From NCBI GenBank assembly GCA_964584935.1, contig CAZPBN010000001.1:124001-188000 (forward strand): 64,000 nucleotides of DNA. Direction: 5' to 3'. Of this stretch, positions 1-9,240 are shown one piece after another. Source of the stretch: CAZPBN01 sp964584935 (GTDB lineage: Bacteria; Acidobacteriota; Aminicenantia; Aminicenantales; Aminicenantaceae). The notes beneath the pieces were generated by a model. It was given only the letters and a program-made list of their open reading frames with translations, was not told the DNA's origin and did not search any database. Numbering within the stretch: the stretch's first letter is position 1; the number at the start of each line of letters is the position of its first letter. The position numbers and the translations under genes are program-made.

Positions 1-228
1 TAAAATATTCTCCAAGTACTCTTTCTCTTCTTCATTTTTAGGATAATAGTTCGGCCATCCTATAAGGACTGCTTTGCCCTCTTTTTGAAGAGAACGCAAT
101 CCTGTGGCTAAACCACCAGGGCTCTGTTCTATGGAATAGCTGCCTTCTTTCTGTTTTTTGATAGATACAGGCAACCTGTTAGAGACAACGATAATCCTTT
201 GTTTGCTTTTTACTCCCTTTTTATTCAT
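1..228 (-). CDS. otsA: Trehalose-6-phosphate synthase, N-terminal part (cut by window edge)
   Basis: Only the first 76 codons are present; the gene runs off the left edge. The translation from the ATG at 228 has the GT20 N-terminal strand motif VVSNRLPV near residues 15-22 and the glycine-rich SPGGLATGL loop near residues 36-44, followed by IGWP. In this family these segments form the glucose-6-phosphate and UDP-glucose binding face. The enzyme joins UDP-glucose and glucose-6-phosphate into trehalose-6-phosphate in the cytosol. It lies 42 bp after the glycoside hydrolase on the same strand and may be cotranscribed with it. Whether a trehalose-phosphatase domain follows cannot be seen. Recognition is confident despite the short length. 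Confidence 0.85.
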   Translation of the reverse strand, partial: MNKKGVKSKQRIIVVSNRLPVSIKKQKEGSYSIEQSPGGLATGLRSLQKEGKAVLIGWPNYYPKNEEEKEYLENIL

Positions 229-270
229 AAAAACAATTTCACTTATTATTATTGTATCTTTTATGACTTC

Positions 271-2061
271 CTATTTCAAATCTATAAGTTGTTTATTGAG
301 ACTTTTTTTAGGGAGAACCAATCCGTGACCTGCAGGAAAGCATTCAGGTATAGAAACAGGCAACGTTCCACTTACTTCAATGTGTCCATACATTGCCTTC
401 GCAGCCATTACCTGGGCCATCGGAGAATTCCGGTAGGCACACACATAAGCATCCACATCTGGGAAATACTTTAGAAAATAAGGACTTCCAAAAGAAACAA
501 CAACCACAGGAACAGATTTATTCAACGCTTCTTTAATAATATTAATATGATTCAACTCAAGTCCCACACTTCCCTTCCATGCCCGTACTCGAGAAAAAAG
601 AGCAAAGATCAAAACATCAGCTTCAGAATTTTTTTCGAATGCCTCCTGGATATATTCCTTTCCGGTTGACTACTCAGCATAAAATTCAGAAGAATCAGGG
701 GATAATTTTTTTATTTCATTGACAAAAATGCTTCCCGCATAATAATCTCCCGGATCACTGCTTAAAGAAAAGATAGCTGCTTTCACTTTTTTCTCTGATA
801 AGGGAAGAATACCATCATTGTTTTTCACCATGGTTATGGATTTCTTAAAAATATCATTGGCACACTGAATGTGTCTTTCAGAGGAAATGATTTTATCCAA
901 TAGTTCAAAGTTGACTTTCCTGTTTCTATTGAGACCAACTCGGGCTTTTGCCTTAAGAATCCTTTGGACGGACAAATCAATTCTATTCTCAGAGATCTCA
1001 CCCTTTCTGACAGATTGAACAAGAGTCTCAATCACTTCTTCTGGTTCAGGAGGGAGAAGTATGCAATCAGCCCCTGCAATGACAGCCTTTTTTGCAGCTT
1101 CTTTAGCAGAATAGATTTTGGTTATTCCTCCCATATCCATGGCATCTGTAACAATAATTCCCTCAAATCCCATTTCCTTTCTTAAAAGGTCATTTATTAT
1201 AACCGGAGAAAGAGTGGCTGGCCGGTTTGAAACCGGATCAACAGCTGGAAGGCTGATATGAGCCGTCATTACAGCCTGAACTCCCGCATTGATGGCTTTT
1301 TTAAATGGATACAGTTCCACTTCATTCAAACGTTTTCTATTTCCCTCTACCACGGCAAGAACATTGTGGGAATCCAAATCAGTATCCCCGTGTCCAGGAA
1401 AATGTTTTGCGGTTGCTATAAGGCCGTTTTCCTGACATCCTTTAATAAAAGCCTGAGCTAAAAGCCCCACTTGTTCTGGTTTCTCTCCAAACGAACGTGT
1501 ATTGATAATAGGATTCTCTGGATTTATATTGACATCCACAACAGGAGAAAATGTCATATGGATCCCTAAGGCCCGGGCTTCCAGAGCTGTTATCTCACCC
1601 ATTTTATAAGCAAGCTCTTGTGAACCTGTTGCCCCTACTGACATTAAAGGAGGGAAGAGAACTGCACCTTCTATTTGATTGCCAAGCCCTCTTTCCAGGT
1701 CAGAAGCAATCAAAAGAGGAATGTCTGAAACAGACTGCATGGCATTGGTCAAATAAGCTGTCTCATACACATTCCCTCCAAAAAGAATAAAACCTCCGAT
1801 TTTTTGTTTCAGAATCAAAGATAATATTCTCTCCAGTTCATCACTGTTTCTATTTAAAAATCGTCCTGAATAACGGCAGATAATCATTTGGCCAATTTTT
1901 TCTTCTAACGTCATCTTGTCTGAAACCTTCTCCACCCATCTTTCCTGGGAATGTCCGTAACTCAAAGTGGGTTTAATTTCTGTTTTTAAACTGCATTGAA
2001 TATAGGACAACAAAATAGCGACCATCACAAAAGAAAAAAGTGTAAGGCTAAACTTTCTCAA
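271..2061 (-). pseudogene. Family 3 glycoside hydrolase (NagZ/NagA-like) split by in-frame TAG
   Basis: The reading frame is continuous from a TTG at 2061 (AAGGAG six bases upstream) to a TAG at 271, except for one TAG at 670-672 after codon 463. The N-terminal part has a hydrophobic signal-like segment (residues 8-23) ending in Cys23, then a GH3 TIM barrel. The NagZ signature KHFPGHGDT is at 219-227 and the nucleophile motif VTDAMDM at 304-310. After the TAG, the same frame gives a further 133 residues that look like the end of the GH3 C-terminal domain, with AWKGSVGLE and SGTLPVSIP. An intact protein would have about 597 residues, as in two-domain exported beta-N-acetylhexosaminidases. The barrel alone could still be active, since many NagZ proteins lack the second domain. 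Nonsense mutation, readthrough or sequencing error cannot be separated here. Confidence 0.8.
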
Positions 2062-2194
2062 TTATAACTCCTTTTTTTTTCATTTCTTTAAATCTTCCAA
2101 TTTCCATTTTTTAACTCATCTTACTCATTATAAATCACTGATTGAATATACAAAATTAAAAATCCAAAATTTCTTTTCACATATGACGTCTTGC

Positions 2195-2456
2195 GTCTCA
2201 CGATTTCAAGTGTCATTGCCCGGCTTGACCGGGCAATCCAAACCTATGCTTTTGGTCTCTTTGGTCAACTGTTCTGGAACAAGTCCATACATTTCTAATA
2301 TTCACATCTCACGTCTGACGTCTCATGATTTCATATGTCATTGCCCGGCTTGACCGGGCAATCCAAACCTATGCTTTTGGTCTCTTTGGTCAACTGTTCT
2401 GGAACAAGTCCATACATTTCTAATATTCACATCTCACGTCTGACGTCTCACGATTT
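2195..2456. repeat. 125-bp tandem repeat, two units plus a 12-bp third start, with REP-like hairpins
   Basis: Two nearly identical units lie at 2195-2319 and 2320-2444, and a third begins at 2445 and stops next to the permease stop codon. Each unit carries a perfect inverted repeat, ATTGCCCGG - CTTGA - CCGGGCAAT (2215-2237 and 2340-2362). Each also carries a run of GACGTC/CGTCTCA words. The copies differ at only a few bases, so the duplication is recent or maintained. The array fills most of the gap between the glycoside hydrolase and the purine permease. The hairpins could act as 3'-end structures for the permease mRNA, but there is no U-run. Confidence 0.9.
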
Positions 2457-2457
2457 G

Positions 2458-3786
2458 CTATTTTATGATATACCTGATAATAAACAGTACCGAAAAAAGA
2501 TAGATGATCCAGTGCACTTCTTTTCCTTTTCCTGTAACAAGTTTTAGTAAAGAATAAGAAATAAATCCAAACGCAATCCCTTCTGTGATACTCAATGTCA
2601 AAGGCATGATAATGATAGTCAAAAAGGCAGGTATAGCTTCGGTTTTATCTTCCCAATCAATGGCTCTAACACCCACCATCATAAGACATCCCACGATAAT
2701 CAACGGAGGAGCAACCACCGGTCTTAGAGTCATTCCTTCATAGATATACTCCCCTCCGATCATTTCAGCCAAAGGGCTGAAAAAAAGGGCAATGAGAAAA
2801 AGAAAAGAGATGAAAACATTAGCCAGACCGGTTCTGGCTCCCTGGGAAATGCCGGTGGAGCTTTCTATATAGCTGGTAACCGTTGAAGTCCCCATAAATG
2901 CACCACACACTGTTCCCACGGCATCAGAAAACATAGCCTTGTCAGCACGAGGAAGCTTTCCCTCTTTAAGAAATCCCGCTGGAGTGCTCACTCCAATCAA
3001 AGTTCCCATGGTATCAAAAAGGTCTAAAAGGAAAAATACAAAAACAACGGCGATAAGACCGGATTTCAGAGCTCCCAGTATATCCAGTTTAAAAAAAGTG
3101 GGAGCCAAACTGGGAGGAGAAGAAACAATTCCTTGATATTTTACAATTCCCAAAGGTATTCCCAATAAAGCTGTCGCCAGAATTCCAATGAGAATCGCAC
3201 CCCGGATTTTCAGAACCATCAAAATGGATGTGAGCAAGAGCCCAAAAAGGACCAAAATAACAGGCTTGCTGGTTAAATCTCCCAATCCAACCAGCACTCC
3301 GCTTTTGTCAACCACAATGCCTCCATATTCAAGCCCCACTAGTGCTATTAAAAGCCCTATTCCCACAGCAATAGAATTCTTAAGCGAATCCGGTACAGAA
3401 GCAATAAGCTTTTTCCATACGCCAATAATAGAAAGGATTATAAAAATCGTTCCGGATATAAACACAGCTCCAAGAGCCACTTGCCAAGAATAACCCATTG
3501 TTCCACAAACAATCACTGCAAAAAAAATATTGTGTCCCATAGCTGGAGCCAGAGCTATAGGGTATTTCGCTAAAAGCCCCATCAATAAAGTGGCAATGGC
3601 TGCCGAAACGCAAGTCGCTACCATAACCGCCCCTTTATCCATTCCTGTTGTGGAAAGAATGGCAGGCTGTATAAAAATAATATAGGACATGGTCATAAAG
3701 GTTGTGAGGCCTCCGAGAGCTTCGATCTTCACCGAAGTATTGTACTCCTCCAGTTTAAAAAATCTCTCCATAAGATTTTTTAACAT
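2458..3786 (-). CDS. NCS2-family purine permease (AzgA/PbuG type)
   Basis: A 442-residue integral membrane protein of the nucleobase-cation symporter 2 family, AzgA/PbuG branch, which imports adenine, guanine or hypoxanthine with protons. Visible family features are the N-terminal EALGGLTTFMTMSYII, the APAMGHNIFFA segment of TM3, the LFDTMGTLIGV segment and GTSTVTSYIESSTGI near TM10. At least ten hydrophobic segments can be counted. Normally TM3 has the form APGMGLNAYFA; here two positions differ (Gly to Ala, Leu to His), which might shift substrate choice. It starts five bases after the apt stop, and its ribosome site AAGGAG overlaps that stop codon, so the two are translationally coupled for purine salvage. 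Confidence 0.92.
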   Translation of the reverse strand: MLKNLMERFFKLEEYNTSVKIEALGGLTTFMTMSYIIFIQPAILSTTGMDKGAVMVATCVSAAIATLLMGLLAKYPIALAPAMGHNIFFAVIVCGTMGYSWQVALGAVFISGTIFIILSIIGVWKKLIASVPDSLKNSIAVGIGLLIALVGLEYGGIVVDKSGVLVGLGDLTSKPVILVLFGLLLTSILMVLKIRGAILIGILATALLGIPLGIVKYQGIVSSPPSLAPTFFKLDILGALKSGLIAVVFVFFLLDLFDTMGTLIGVSTPAGFLKEGKLPRADKAMFSDAVGTVCGAFMGTSTVTSYIESSTGISQGARTGLANVFISFLFLIALFFSPLAEMIGGEYIYEGMTLRPVVAPPLIIVGCLMMVGVRAIDWEDKTEAIPAFLTIIIMPLTLSITEGIAFGFISYSLLKLVTGKGKEVHWIIYLFSVLFIIRYIIK

Positions 3787-3791
3787 ATTCC

Positions 3792-4328
3792 TTACTCCTT
3801 GAACTGAATCAAGCTAAAAACATCAACTTCAGGATGCTTATTTTTAATAAAATCCAGTCCCTTTAGAAATAATAGTTCCACAACGACAGCAAAGCCCGCA
3901 ACCTCGCCTCCTAACGTTTTAACCAGGTCAATGGCACTGACCGTTGAAGAACCAGTGGCAATCAAATCATCAATAATAACAACTTTTTGCTTTGGTTGGA
4001 TGCTGTCCCGATGCATCTCAAAATATTCCAGAGAATATTCATTGGGAGCTTTTACTGTCACCGTCTCTCTCGGAAGTTTCCCTTTTTTCCTAATAATGGT
4101 TAATCCCAAGCCTAATTTGTGGGCAATAGGGGCGGCAAAGATCAAACCCCGGGATTCAATCCCTGCAACAATTTCGGCATTTCTTTCCTTAACCCATTCG
4201 GCGAGCTTTTCCACAACATAATGAAAGCACTCTGCATCCTCGATCATTGGAGTGATATCCTTAAATCCGATGCCTGGTTTTGGAAAATCTTTCACTTCAC
4301 ATATTTTTTCTTTCACCCGTTTGATCAT
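3792..4328 (-). CDS. apt: Adenine phosphoribosyltransferase
   Basis: A 178-residue cytosolic salvage enzyme converting adenine and PRPP to AMP and pyrophosphate. The PRPP-binding motif VVIIDDLIATGSST lies near residues 117-130. The N-terminal FPKPGIGFKDITPM and the GIESRGLIFAAPIA segment are characteristic of Apt rather than other phosphoribosyltransferases, and the length is typical. It is first in a two-gene unit with the downstream purine permease, so uptake and trapping of the base are made together. The gene for the MscS channel ends 32 bp upstream on the same strand and could belong to the same transcript. Confidence 0.96.
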   Translation of the reverse strand: MIKRVKEKICEVKDFPKPGIGFKDITPMIEDAECFHYVVEKLAEWVKERNAEIVAGIESRGLIFAAPIAHKLGLGLTIIRKKGKLPRETVTVKAPNEYSLEYFEMHRDSIQPKQKVVIIDDLIATGSSTVSAIDLVKTLGGEVAGFAVVVELLFLKGLDFIKNKHPEVDVFSLIQFKE

Positions 4329-4360
4329 TTAAATTCCTCTCTTTCTGTGTATAAATGAGT

Positions 4361-5410
4361 TTAATCTATTTTTTTTGAATAAACCGTTCTTGTCGGAAAC
4401 GGAATACTTATATGAGCTTTATTCAAGGCATCATATATTTTTTCATTCATTTCCAGCCAAGTTCCCCATGCATCTATATAGTCTTCCACCCATCCCCTGG
4501 CAACAAAATCGAGAGAAAAATCAGACATTTTTAAAAACTGAACCACCGGTTCCGGCTTTTCAAGCACTTTATCAATTTCCCTCACTGCATCAACCACAAC
4601 TTTTTTAACCTCTTCTATTTTTGTTCCATAAGTCACTCCAAATTCGACGTTCACCCTAATGGTAAGGTCAGGTTTCGTATAATTTTTTATTTTTGAATTG
4701 GCTAGATATCCATTGGGTATATAAATGGTTTCATTATCATAAGTTCTTAATTTTGTGCTCCGTAAGCCAATATCCATGATAACGCCCAATTCCCCTGATT
4801 CCAGCATTACTTTATCCTCAACTTTAAATGTCTGGTCCAGAACCAGTTGGAGCCCTCCCAAGATATTGGATAGGGAATCCTTCACTGCCAGGCCAATCGC
4901 TAATCCAGCCACACCAGCTGTTGCCAAAAGAGGACTGATATCTATATTCCAGGAATCAAATATGAAAAATGCAGCCAAAACGATAACAAGAGATTTCAAT
5001 ATCTTCTTAAGAAAAGGAATGAGACGTTCATCCGCACTGGTTTTGGTTCTAAATTTCCATTCCTTTATCCATTGCTTTGAGAAATTATTGATTATTTTAA
5101 CGAGAATGACCGAAACCACAAGGATAAGAACACTGTTGATCAGACTGTCATAGAAGGGTGTTTTAAACTCAAAGACTTTCAAGGCATACTTCACTCCGAC
5201 AATCAGAACAATGTAATAGCTCATGGAAGAAATGCTTTTCACAATCAAGTCATCAATTTGAGTCTTGGTTTTCTTTATAAACGGTTTCAACACTTTCTTT
5301 AGAATGAATTTGAAAACAAAGGCAATCAGTACAGTTGCAATGAGTATACAAACAAATTGTAGATATATATTAGCGGAGATAGCTTCAATAACTTGCTTTA
5401 TTAGATCCAT
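4361..5410 (-). CDS. MscS-family small-conductance mechanosensitive channel
   Basis: A 349-residue membrane protein. Hydrophobic segments occur near residues 18-38, 63-80, 90-108 and 140-160. They are followed by the MscS pore-lining helix region GVAGLAIGLAVKDSLSNILGG (about 168-188) and the beta domain segment containing the pattern ETIYIPN. The family releases solutes on hypo-osmotic shock. The length is a little over the E. coli protein (286 residues) because of extra N-terminal membrane sequence, as in many YkuT/YbdG-like homologues. It is divergent from tsaE across a 216-bp gap that holds two perfect palindromes. Confidence 0.93.
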   Translation of the reverse strand: MDLIKQVIEAISANIYLQFVCILIATVLIAFVFKFILKKVLKPFIKKTKTQIDDLIVKSISSMSYYIVLIVGVKYALKVFEFKTPFYDSLINSVLILVVSVILVKIINNFSKQWIKEWKFRTKTSADERLIPFLKKILKSLVIVLAAFFIFDSWNIDISPLLATAGVAGLAIGLAVKDSLSNILGGLQLVLDQTFKVEDKVMLESGELGVIMDIGLRSTKLRTYDNETIYIPNGYLANSKIKNYTKPDLTIRVNVEFGVTYGTKIEEVKKVVVDAVREIDKVLEKPEPVVQFLKMSDFSLDFVARGWVEDYIDAWGTWLEMNEKIYDALNKAHISIPFPTRTVYSKKID

Positions 5411-5539
5411 TTTTTTCTCCTCTTCCCTTATTTATTTGGATTCAAAATAATTTATACATGATTGCCATCATTTTTTCAAATTTACAGCTTTACTCAAAAC
5501 GCTTTCCTGAGATAAAATTTATATTCATAAAGCGAGGCC

Positions 5540-5581
5540 GAATCGATTCCAGACGAAAAGATTACAGGCAAGAATCGATTC
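5540..5581. promoter_or_regulatory. Paired GAATCGATTC palindromes between mscS and tsaE
   Basis: The perfect 10-bp palindrome GAATCGATTC occurs twice, at 5540-5549 and 5572-5581, 32 bp start to start (about three helical turns). The site lies in the divergent region between the MscS gene (start 5410) and tsaE (start 5627). This geometry fits a dimeric regulator bound on one DNA face. Because each copy is self-complementary, the two could also pair as a 10-bp stem in RNA. No regulator is identified. Confidence 0.4.
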
Positions 5582-5626
5582 TTTGTTCAAACAGCCTTTC
5601 AATGATATAGACAGGAAATGATAGAA

Positions 5627-6067
5627 ATGTCTCCTTCTAATAAAAAAAAATATATCACCCATTCTGAGGAAGAAACGTTTAACCTTGCAAAAACCGTTGC
5701 TCAGAGTTTAATGGGAAATGAAGTCATTTTGTTAAAAGGAAAACTCGGATCAGGAAAGACAATCTTCACAAAAGGAATTGCTTCTGGATGTGGATTGAAC
5801 GATATCGATCAAGTATGCAGTCCCTCCTATGTGCTTATCAATATATACAAAGCAAAATATAATATTTATCACATAGACTTATACCGACTCGATAATGAAT
5901 CTGAAATCCAAGACCTTGGTTGGGAAGATTTTCTTGACAGAGGAATCATTATTTTCGAATGGGCTCAAAAGTTAGAATATAACTTTACAAATGCCATAGA
6001 GGTCGATATTTCTATTGGAGAAAACGAAGAACGGCACATAACCATAACATCCCATTTTTCTCAATGA
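5627..6067 (+). CDS. tsaE: tRNA threonylcarbamoyladenosine biosynthesis ATPase TsaE
   Basis: A 146-residue P-loop ATPase of the TsaE/YjeE family, which works with TsaB, TsaC and TsaD to make the t6A37 modification of ANN-decoding tRNAs. The Walker A motif GKLGSGKT follows the N-terminal strand. SPSYVLINIY, HIDLYRL and the late IFEWAQKL segment are family hallmarks. An ATG at 5618 would add three residues, but the AGGAA at 5613-5617 touches it directly and sits nine bases before the ATG at 5627, so the latter is chosen. The usual partners are not adjacent. The glycolytic operon starts 192 bp downstream. Confidence 0.93.
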   Translation: MSPSNKKKYITHSEEETFNLAKTVAQSLMGNEVILLKGKLGSGKTIFTKGIASGCGLNDIDQVCSPSYVLINIYKAKYNIYHIDLYRLDNESEIQDLGWEDFLDRGIIIFEWAQKLEYNFTNAIEVDISIGENEERHITITSHFSQ

Positions 6068-6259
6068 CAGAGACAGAAAAAATTTTCTTAATATTTTTAA
6101 AAAAAGCTCTAAAATTTTATTATTCAACTATTGTTAAGATCGTTGGAAGAAATTTAAAGGAAAAGTCTCAATTCAAAACCTGACCCTTTCTTTTTTTTCA
6201 GAATTGATTTAAACCAATATTTATGTTAATAAAAAATGTATGATTAAAGGAGGTTTTTT

Positions 6260-7264
6260 ATGAGTATAAAAATTGGAATAAATGGCTTTGGCCGAATAGG
6301 AAGAAATTTTTTCCGTGCTTCCTATAAAGATTCTGACCTGGAAATTGTGGCGGTCAATGATATCACAGATCCAAAAACTCTTGCTCATCTTCTCAAATAT
6401 GACTCAGTCTTAGGCTCTCTAGAAGCGGATATAAAAGCTTCAAAAGATGCTATAGAAGTCGATAACAAAAAAATAAAAGTATTATCAGAAAAGAATCCTG
6501 AGAATCTTCCCTGGAAAGACCTGGGAATCACCCATGTGATCGAATCTACCGGTTTATTCCGGAAAAAAGAGGACGCTATCAAACATATAGACAGCGGAGG
6601 AGCAGAAAAAGTGATCATATCGGCACCCGCTACAGAACCGGATATCACTATTGTCCTGGGGATTAATGAAGAACAATACGACCCGGACAACCATCATATC
6701 ATCTCAAATGCTTCTTGCACAACGAACTGTCTGGCTCCTGTTGTTAAAGTTCTTCATCAGGAATTCAAAATAGAAAAAGCTTTTATGACCACAGTACATT
6801 CTTATACAGGAGACCAAAAAATTCTTGATGCCCCCCACAAAGACCTCAGGAGAGCAAGATCAGCAGCTGTGTCTCAAATTCCTACCACAACCGGAGCTGC
6901 TAAATCTGTGGGAATCGTCATTCCTGAGCTACATGGAAAAATAGATGGCATTGCCATAAGGGTTCCAACTCCTAATGTATCCCTTGTTGATTTGGTTGCT
7001 CTTTTAAATAAGAATGCCAACATTGATGATGTGAACAATGCTTTCAAAAAAGCTTCTCAAGATACGCTCAAAGGAATCCTTCAGTATACTGAAGAACCTC
7101 TTGTTTCTGTTGATTATATGGCAAATCCTCATTCTTCCATTGTGGACGGTCTTTTCACCCGAGTGACGGACAACAACTTAGTGAAAGTTCTCTCTTGGTA
7201 CGACAACGAATGGGGATACTCTTTAAGGCTCAAAGACTTAGTTAAATATATACACAATAAATAA
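6260..7264 (+). CDS. gap: Glyceraldehyde-3-phosphate dehydrogenase, type I
   Basis: A 334-residue glycolytic enzyme oxidising glyceraldehyde-3-phosphate to 1,3-bisphosphoglycerate with NAD. The Rossmann motif INGFGRIGRNFFR is at the N terminus. The catalytic Cys lies in NASCTTNCLAP (about residue 153), the catalytic His in TVHSYTGDQ, and the C-terminal motif is WYDNEWGYS. An acidic residue after the second strand (VNDITD) fits NAD preference. A strong ribosome site, AAAGGAGG, precedes the ATG. It is first in the compact operon gap-pgk-tpiA-secG, with four bases to pgk. Confidence 0.97.
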   Translation: MSIKIGINGFGRIGRNFFRASYKDSDLEIVAVNDITDPKTLAHLLKYDSVLGSLEADIKASKDAIEVDNKKIKVLSEKNPENLPWKDLGITHVIESTGLFRKKEDAIKHIDSGGAEKVIISAPATEPDITIVLGINEEQYDPDNHHIISNASCTTNCLAPVVKVLHQEFKIEKAFMTTVHSYTGDQKILDAPHKDLRRARSAAVSQIPTTTGAAKSVGIVIPELHGKIDGIAIRVPTPNVSLVDLVALLNKNANIDDVNNAFKKASQDTLKGILQYTEEPLVSVDYMANPHSSIVDGLFTRVTDNNLVKVLSWYDNEWGYSLRLKDLVKYIHNK

Positions 7265-7268
7265 AAAA

Positions 7269-8468
7269 ATGATTTATATCGACGACCTCACATATAAAAG
7301 TAAGCTGGTTTTTATGCGGGTTGACTTCAATGTCCCCATAGAAAAAAATGGGACAATCCGAGACGACACACGCATAAAAGCGGCACTTCCTTCCATAAAC
7401 TATTTATTGAGCCAAAAAGCAAAACTTATTCTCGCCTCTCATCTAGGAAGACCTAAGGGAAAGCCGGTTCCCGAACTAAGCCTTGAACCTGTAGCCAAAA
7501 GACTTTCGGAACTCATACCCCAGAATGTGAGTTTCTCTCCAGATATCACCGGGGATAAAGCCCTAAGCCTGAAAAAGAACCTTGAGGAAAGCCAAGTCCT
7601 TGTGCTTGAAAATCTGAGATTCGATCCTGGAGAAAAAGCCAACGATGATTTGTTTGCCCGGCAATTAGCAGACAAAGTCAACTATTACATCAATGATGCT
7701 TTTGGGACCTGTCATAGAGCTCATGCCTCGGTTGTCTCCATCCCCAAGTATGTCAAAAAAGCAGCGGCAGGTTTTCTGTTAAAAAAAGAAATCGACTATT
7801 TGAACAAAGCCATTCACTCTCCAGAAAAACCTTATGTGGCTATACTAGGAGGAGCAAAAGTCAGTGATAAAATCCCCGTTATAAAGAACCTTTTAAACAA
7901 AGCAGACGATATCCTTATCGGAGGGGCTATGGCTTACACATTCCTCTATTCTATGAACCAAAATATTGGAAAGTCCCGTTTTGAGGAAGAATCCATTGAT
8001 CTCGCCCAAACAATTCTCAAAAAATCGAAAGAAGAAACAAAGAATATTCATCTTCCTCTAGATCACATTGCTGCCTCTGAAATCGATTCCCCATCTGATA
8101 TCAAACAGATTGATTCCTTCCCTTCTCATTCGCCCTTAATAGGTGTTGATATTGGTCCTAAGACCATTGAACAATATTCAAGTATTATTGAACAATCCAA
8201 GACAATATTCTGGAACGGCCCCATGGGAGTCTTTGAAATCGATGAATTCGCCAAAGGCACTTTTGACATAGCTAATGCTGTTGCTTCCTCCAGAGCTATT
8301 TCCATAATTGGAGGAGGAGATTCTGTTGCTGCCATACGCAAAGTAGGACTCAGTGATAAAATATCACATATATCAACAGGAGGGGGTGCTTCCCTGGAAT
8401 ATATTGCCAATGAAACCCTTCCTGGAATTCAGGCTCTTTCGGAGGACAAAAATGACTCAAATCAATAA
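7269..8468 (+). CDS. pgk: Phosphoglycerate kinase
   Basis: A 399-residue two-lobed cytosolic kinase transferring phosphate from 1,3-bisphosphoglycerate to ADP. Seen are VFMRVDFNVPI at the N terminus with substrate-binding residues, ASHLGRPKGKP, the ILGGAKVSDK segment, and the nucleotide-binding end IIGGGDSVAA with the family signature STGGGASLEY near the C terminus. The length is normal. It starts four bases after gap. The ribosome site of tpiA (GGAGG at 8441) lies inside its coding sequence, and the last 17 bases overlap tpiA, so translation of the two is coupled. Confidence 0.97.
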   Translation: MIYIDDLTYKSKLVFMRVDFNVPIEKNGTIRDDTRIKAALPSINYLLSQKAKLILASHLGRPKGKPVPELSLEPVAKRLSELIPQNVSFSPDITGDKALSLKKNLEESQVLVLENLRFDPGEKANDDLFARQLADKVNYYINDAFGTCHRAHASVVSIPKYVKKAAAGFLLKKEIDYLNKAIHSPEKPYVAILGGAKVSDKIPVIKNLLNKADDILIGGAMAYTFLYSMNQNIGKSRFEEESIDLAQTILKKSKEETKNIHLPLDHIAASEIDSPSDIKQIDSFPSHSPLIGVDIGPKTIEQYSSIIEQSKTIFWNGPMGVFEIDEFAKGTFDIANAVASSRAISIIGGGDSVAAIRKVGLSDKISHISTGGGASLEYIANETLPGIQALSEDKNDSNQ

Positions 8469-9240
8469 CAGACCATTTATAGCTGGAAACTGGAAATTGC
8501 ATAATACAATTCCAGAATCCATCGAGCTGGTTCAATCGATACAAGAATCCAGTGAGAAACTTGAGGATGCTTTATTTGTTGTGATACCCCCTTTCACCGC
8601 TTTAAGTGAAGTCAATAAAATTATCAAAACAAATAATCTTTATTTGGGGGCCCAGAATTTATTCTGGAAAAATGAAGGAGCATACACAGGAGAAATATCA
8701 GCTCCTATGATAAAGGACGCAGGGTGTCAATATGTCACCATCGGACATTCAGAAAGACGTCAATACTTCGGGGAAACAGATGAAACGGTTAATAAAAAAA
8801 TGAAATCCGCTCTTTCCCATGATATTATTCCCATCATGTGCCTGGGAGAAACTCTTAAAGAAAGAGAAAATAAAAAAACAATGGAAGTAGTGGAAGCACA
8901 GCTGTCTAAAGGATTAGATGAACTTGATAAAGGAGATATCAAAAAAGTCATCATTGCTTATGAGCCTATATGGGCGATTGGTACAGGATTAACAGCTTCC
9001 CCGGATCAAGCTGAAGAAGTCCACAGTTTCATAAGAGAAAAAATTACACAAAAATATGGAAAAGAGACCGCGTCCTATGTTATAATCCTTTACGGTGGTT
9101 CGGTAAAACCAGCCAACGCCTACTCCTTACTAATGGAGAACAATATTAACGGAGCATTGATTGGAGGCGCTTCATTGAAAGCTGACTCATTCATACAGAT
9201 TGCCAAAGAAGGAATAAAAGCTTATAAGGATAAAAAATGA
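8452..9240 (+). CDS. tpiA: Triosephosphate isomerase
   Basis: A 262-residue TIM barrel interconverting dihydroxyacetone phosphate and glyceraldehyde-3-phosphate. The substrate Lys is in AGNWKLHNT, the catalytic His in IGHSERR and the catalytic Glu in IAYEPIWAIGTG. The phosphate-binding loop region contains YGGSVKP. The frame is open further upstream to 8353, but the ATG at 8452 has GGAGG at 8441 and gives the normal N terminus, so the longer version is rejected. It overlaps pgk by 17 bases and secG by four (ATGA). Confidence 0.96.
   Translation: MTQINNRPFIAGNWKLHNTIPESIELVQSIQESSEKLEDALFVVIPPFTALSEVNKIIKTNNLYLGAQNLFWKNEGAYTGEISAPMIKDAGCQYVTIGHSERRQYFGETDETVNKKMKSALSHDIIPIMCLGETLKERENKKTMEVVEAQLSKGLDELDKGDIKKVIIAYEPIWAIGTGLTASPDQAEEVHSFIREKITQKYGKETASYVIILYGGSVKPANAYSLLMENNINGALIGGASLKADSFIQIAKEGIKAYKDKK

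Noticed and set aside
670..672. TAG as a reassigned (sense) codon
   Set aside because: Several intact genes here end in TAG at their expected length, for example the epimerase at 26919, uvrC at 47794 and the DUF4097 gene at 35883.
2335..2547. Plus-strand open frame of 70 codons
   Set aside because: It lies in the tandem repeat and then antisense to the permease end; no ribosome site or family resemblance.
8353..8451. N-terminal extension of triosephosphate isomerase
   Set aside because: It overlaps pgk and has no start site; the ATG at 8452 follows GGAGG and gives the family N terminus.
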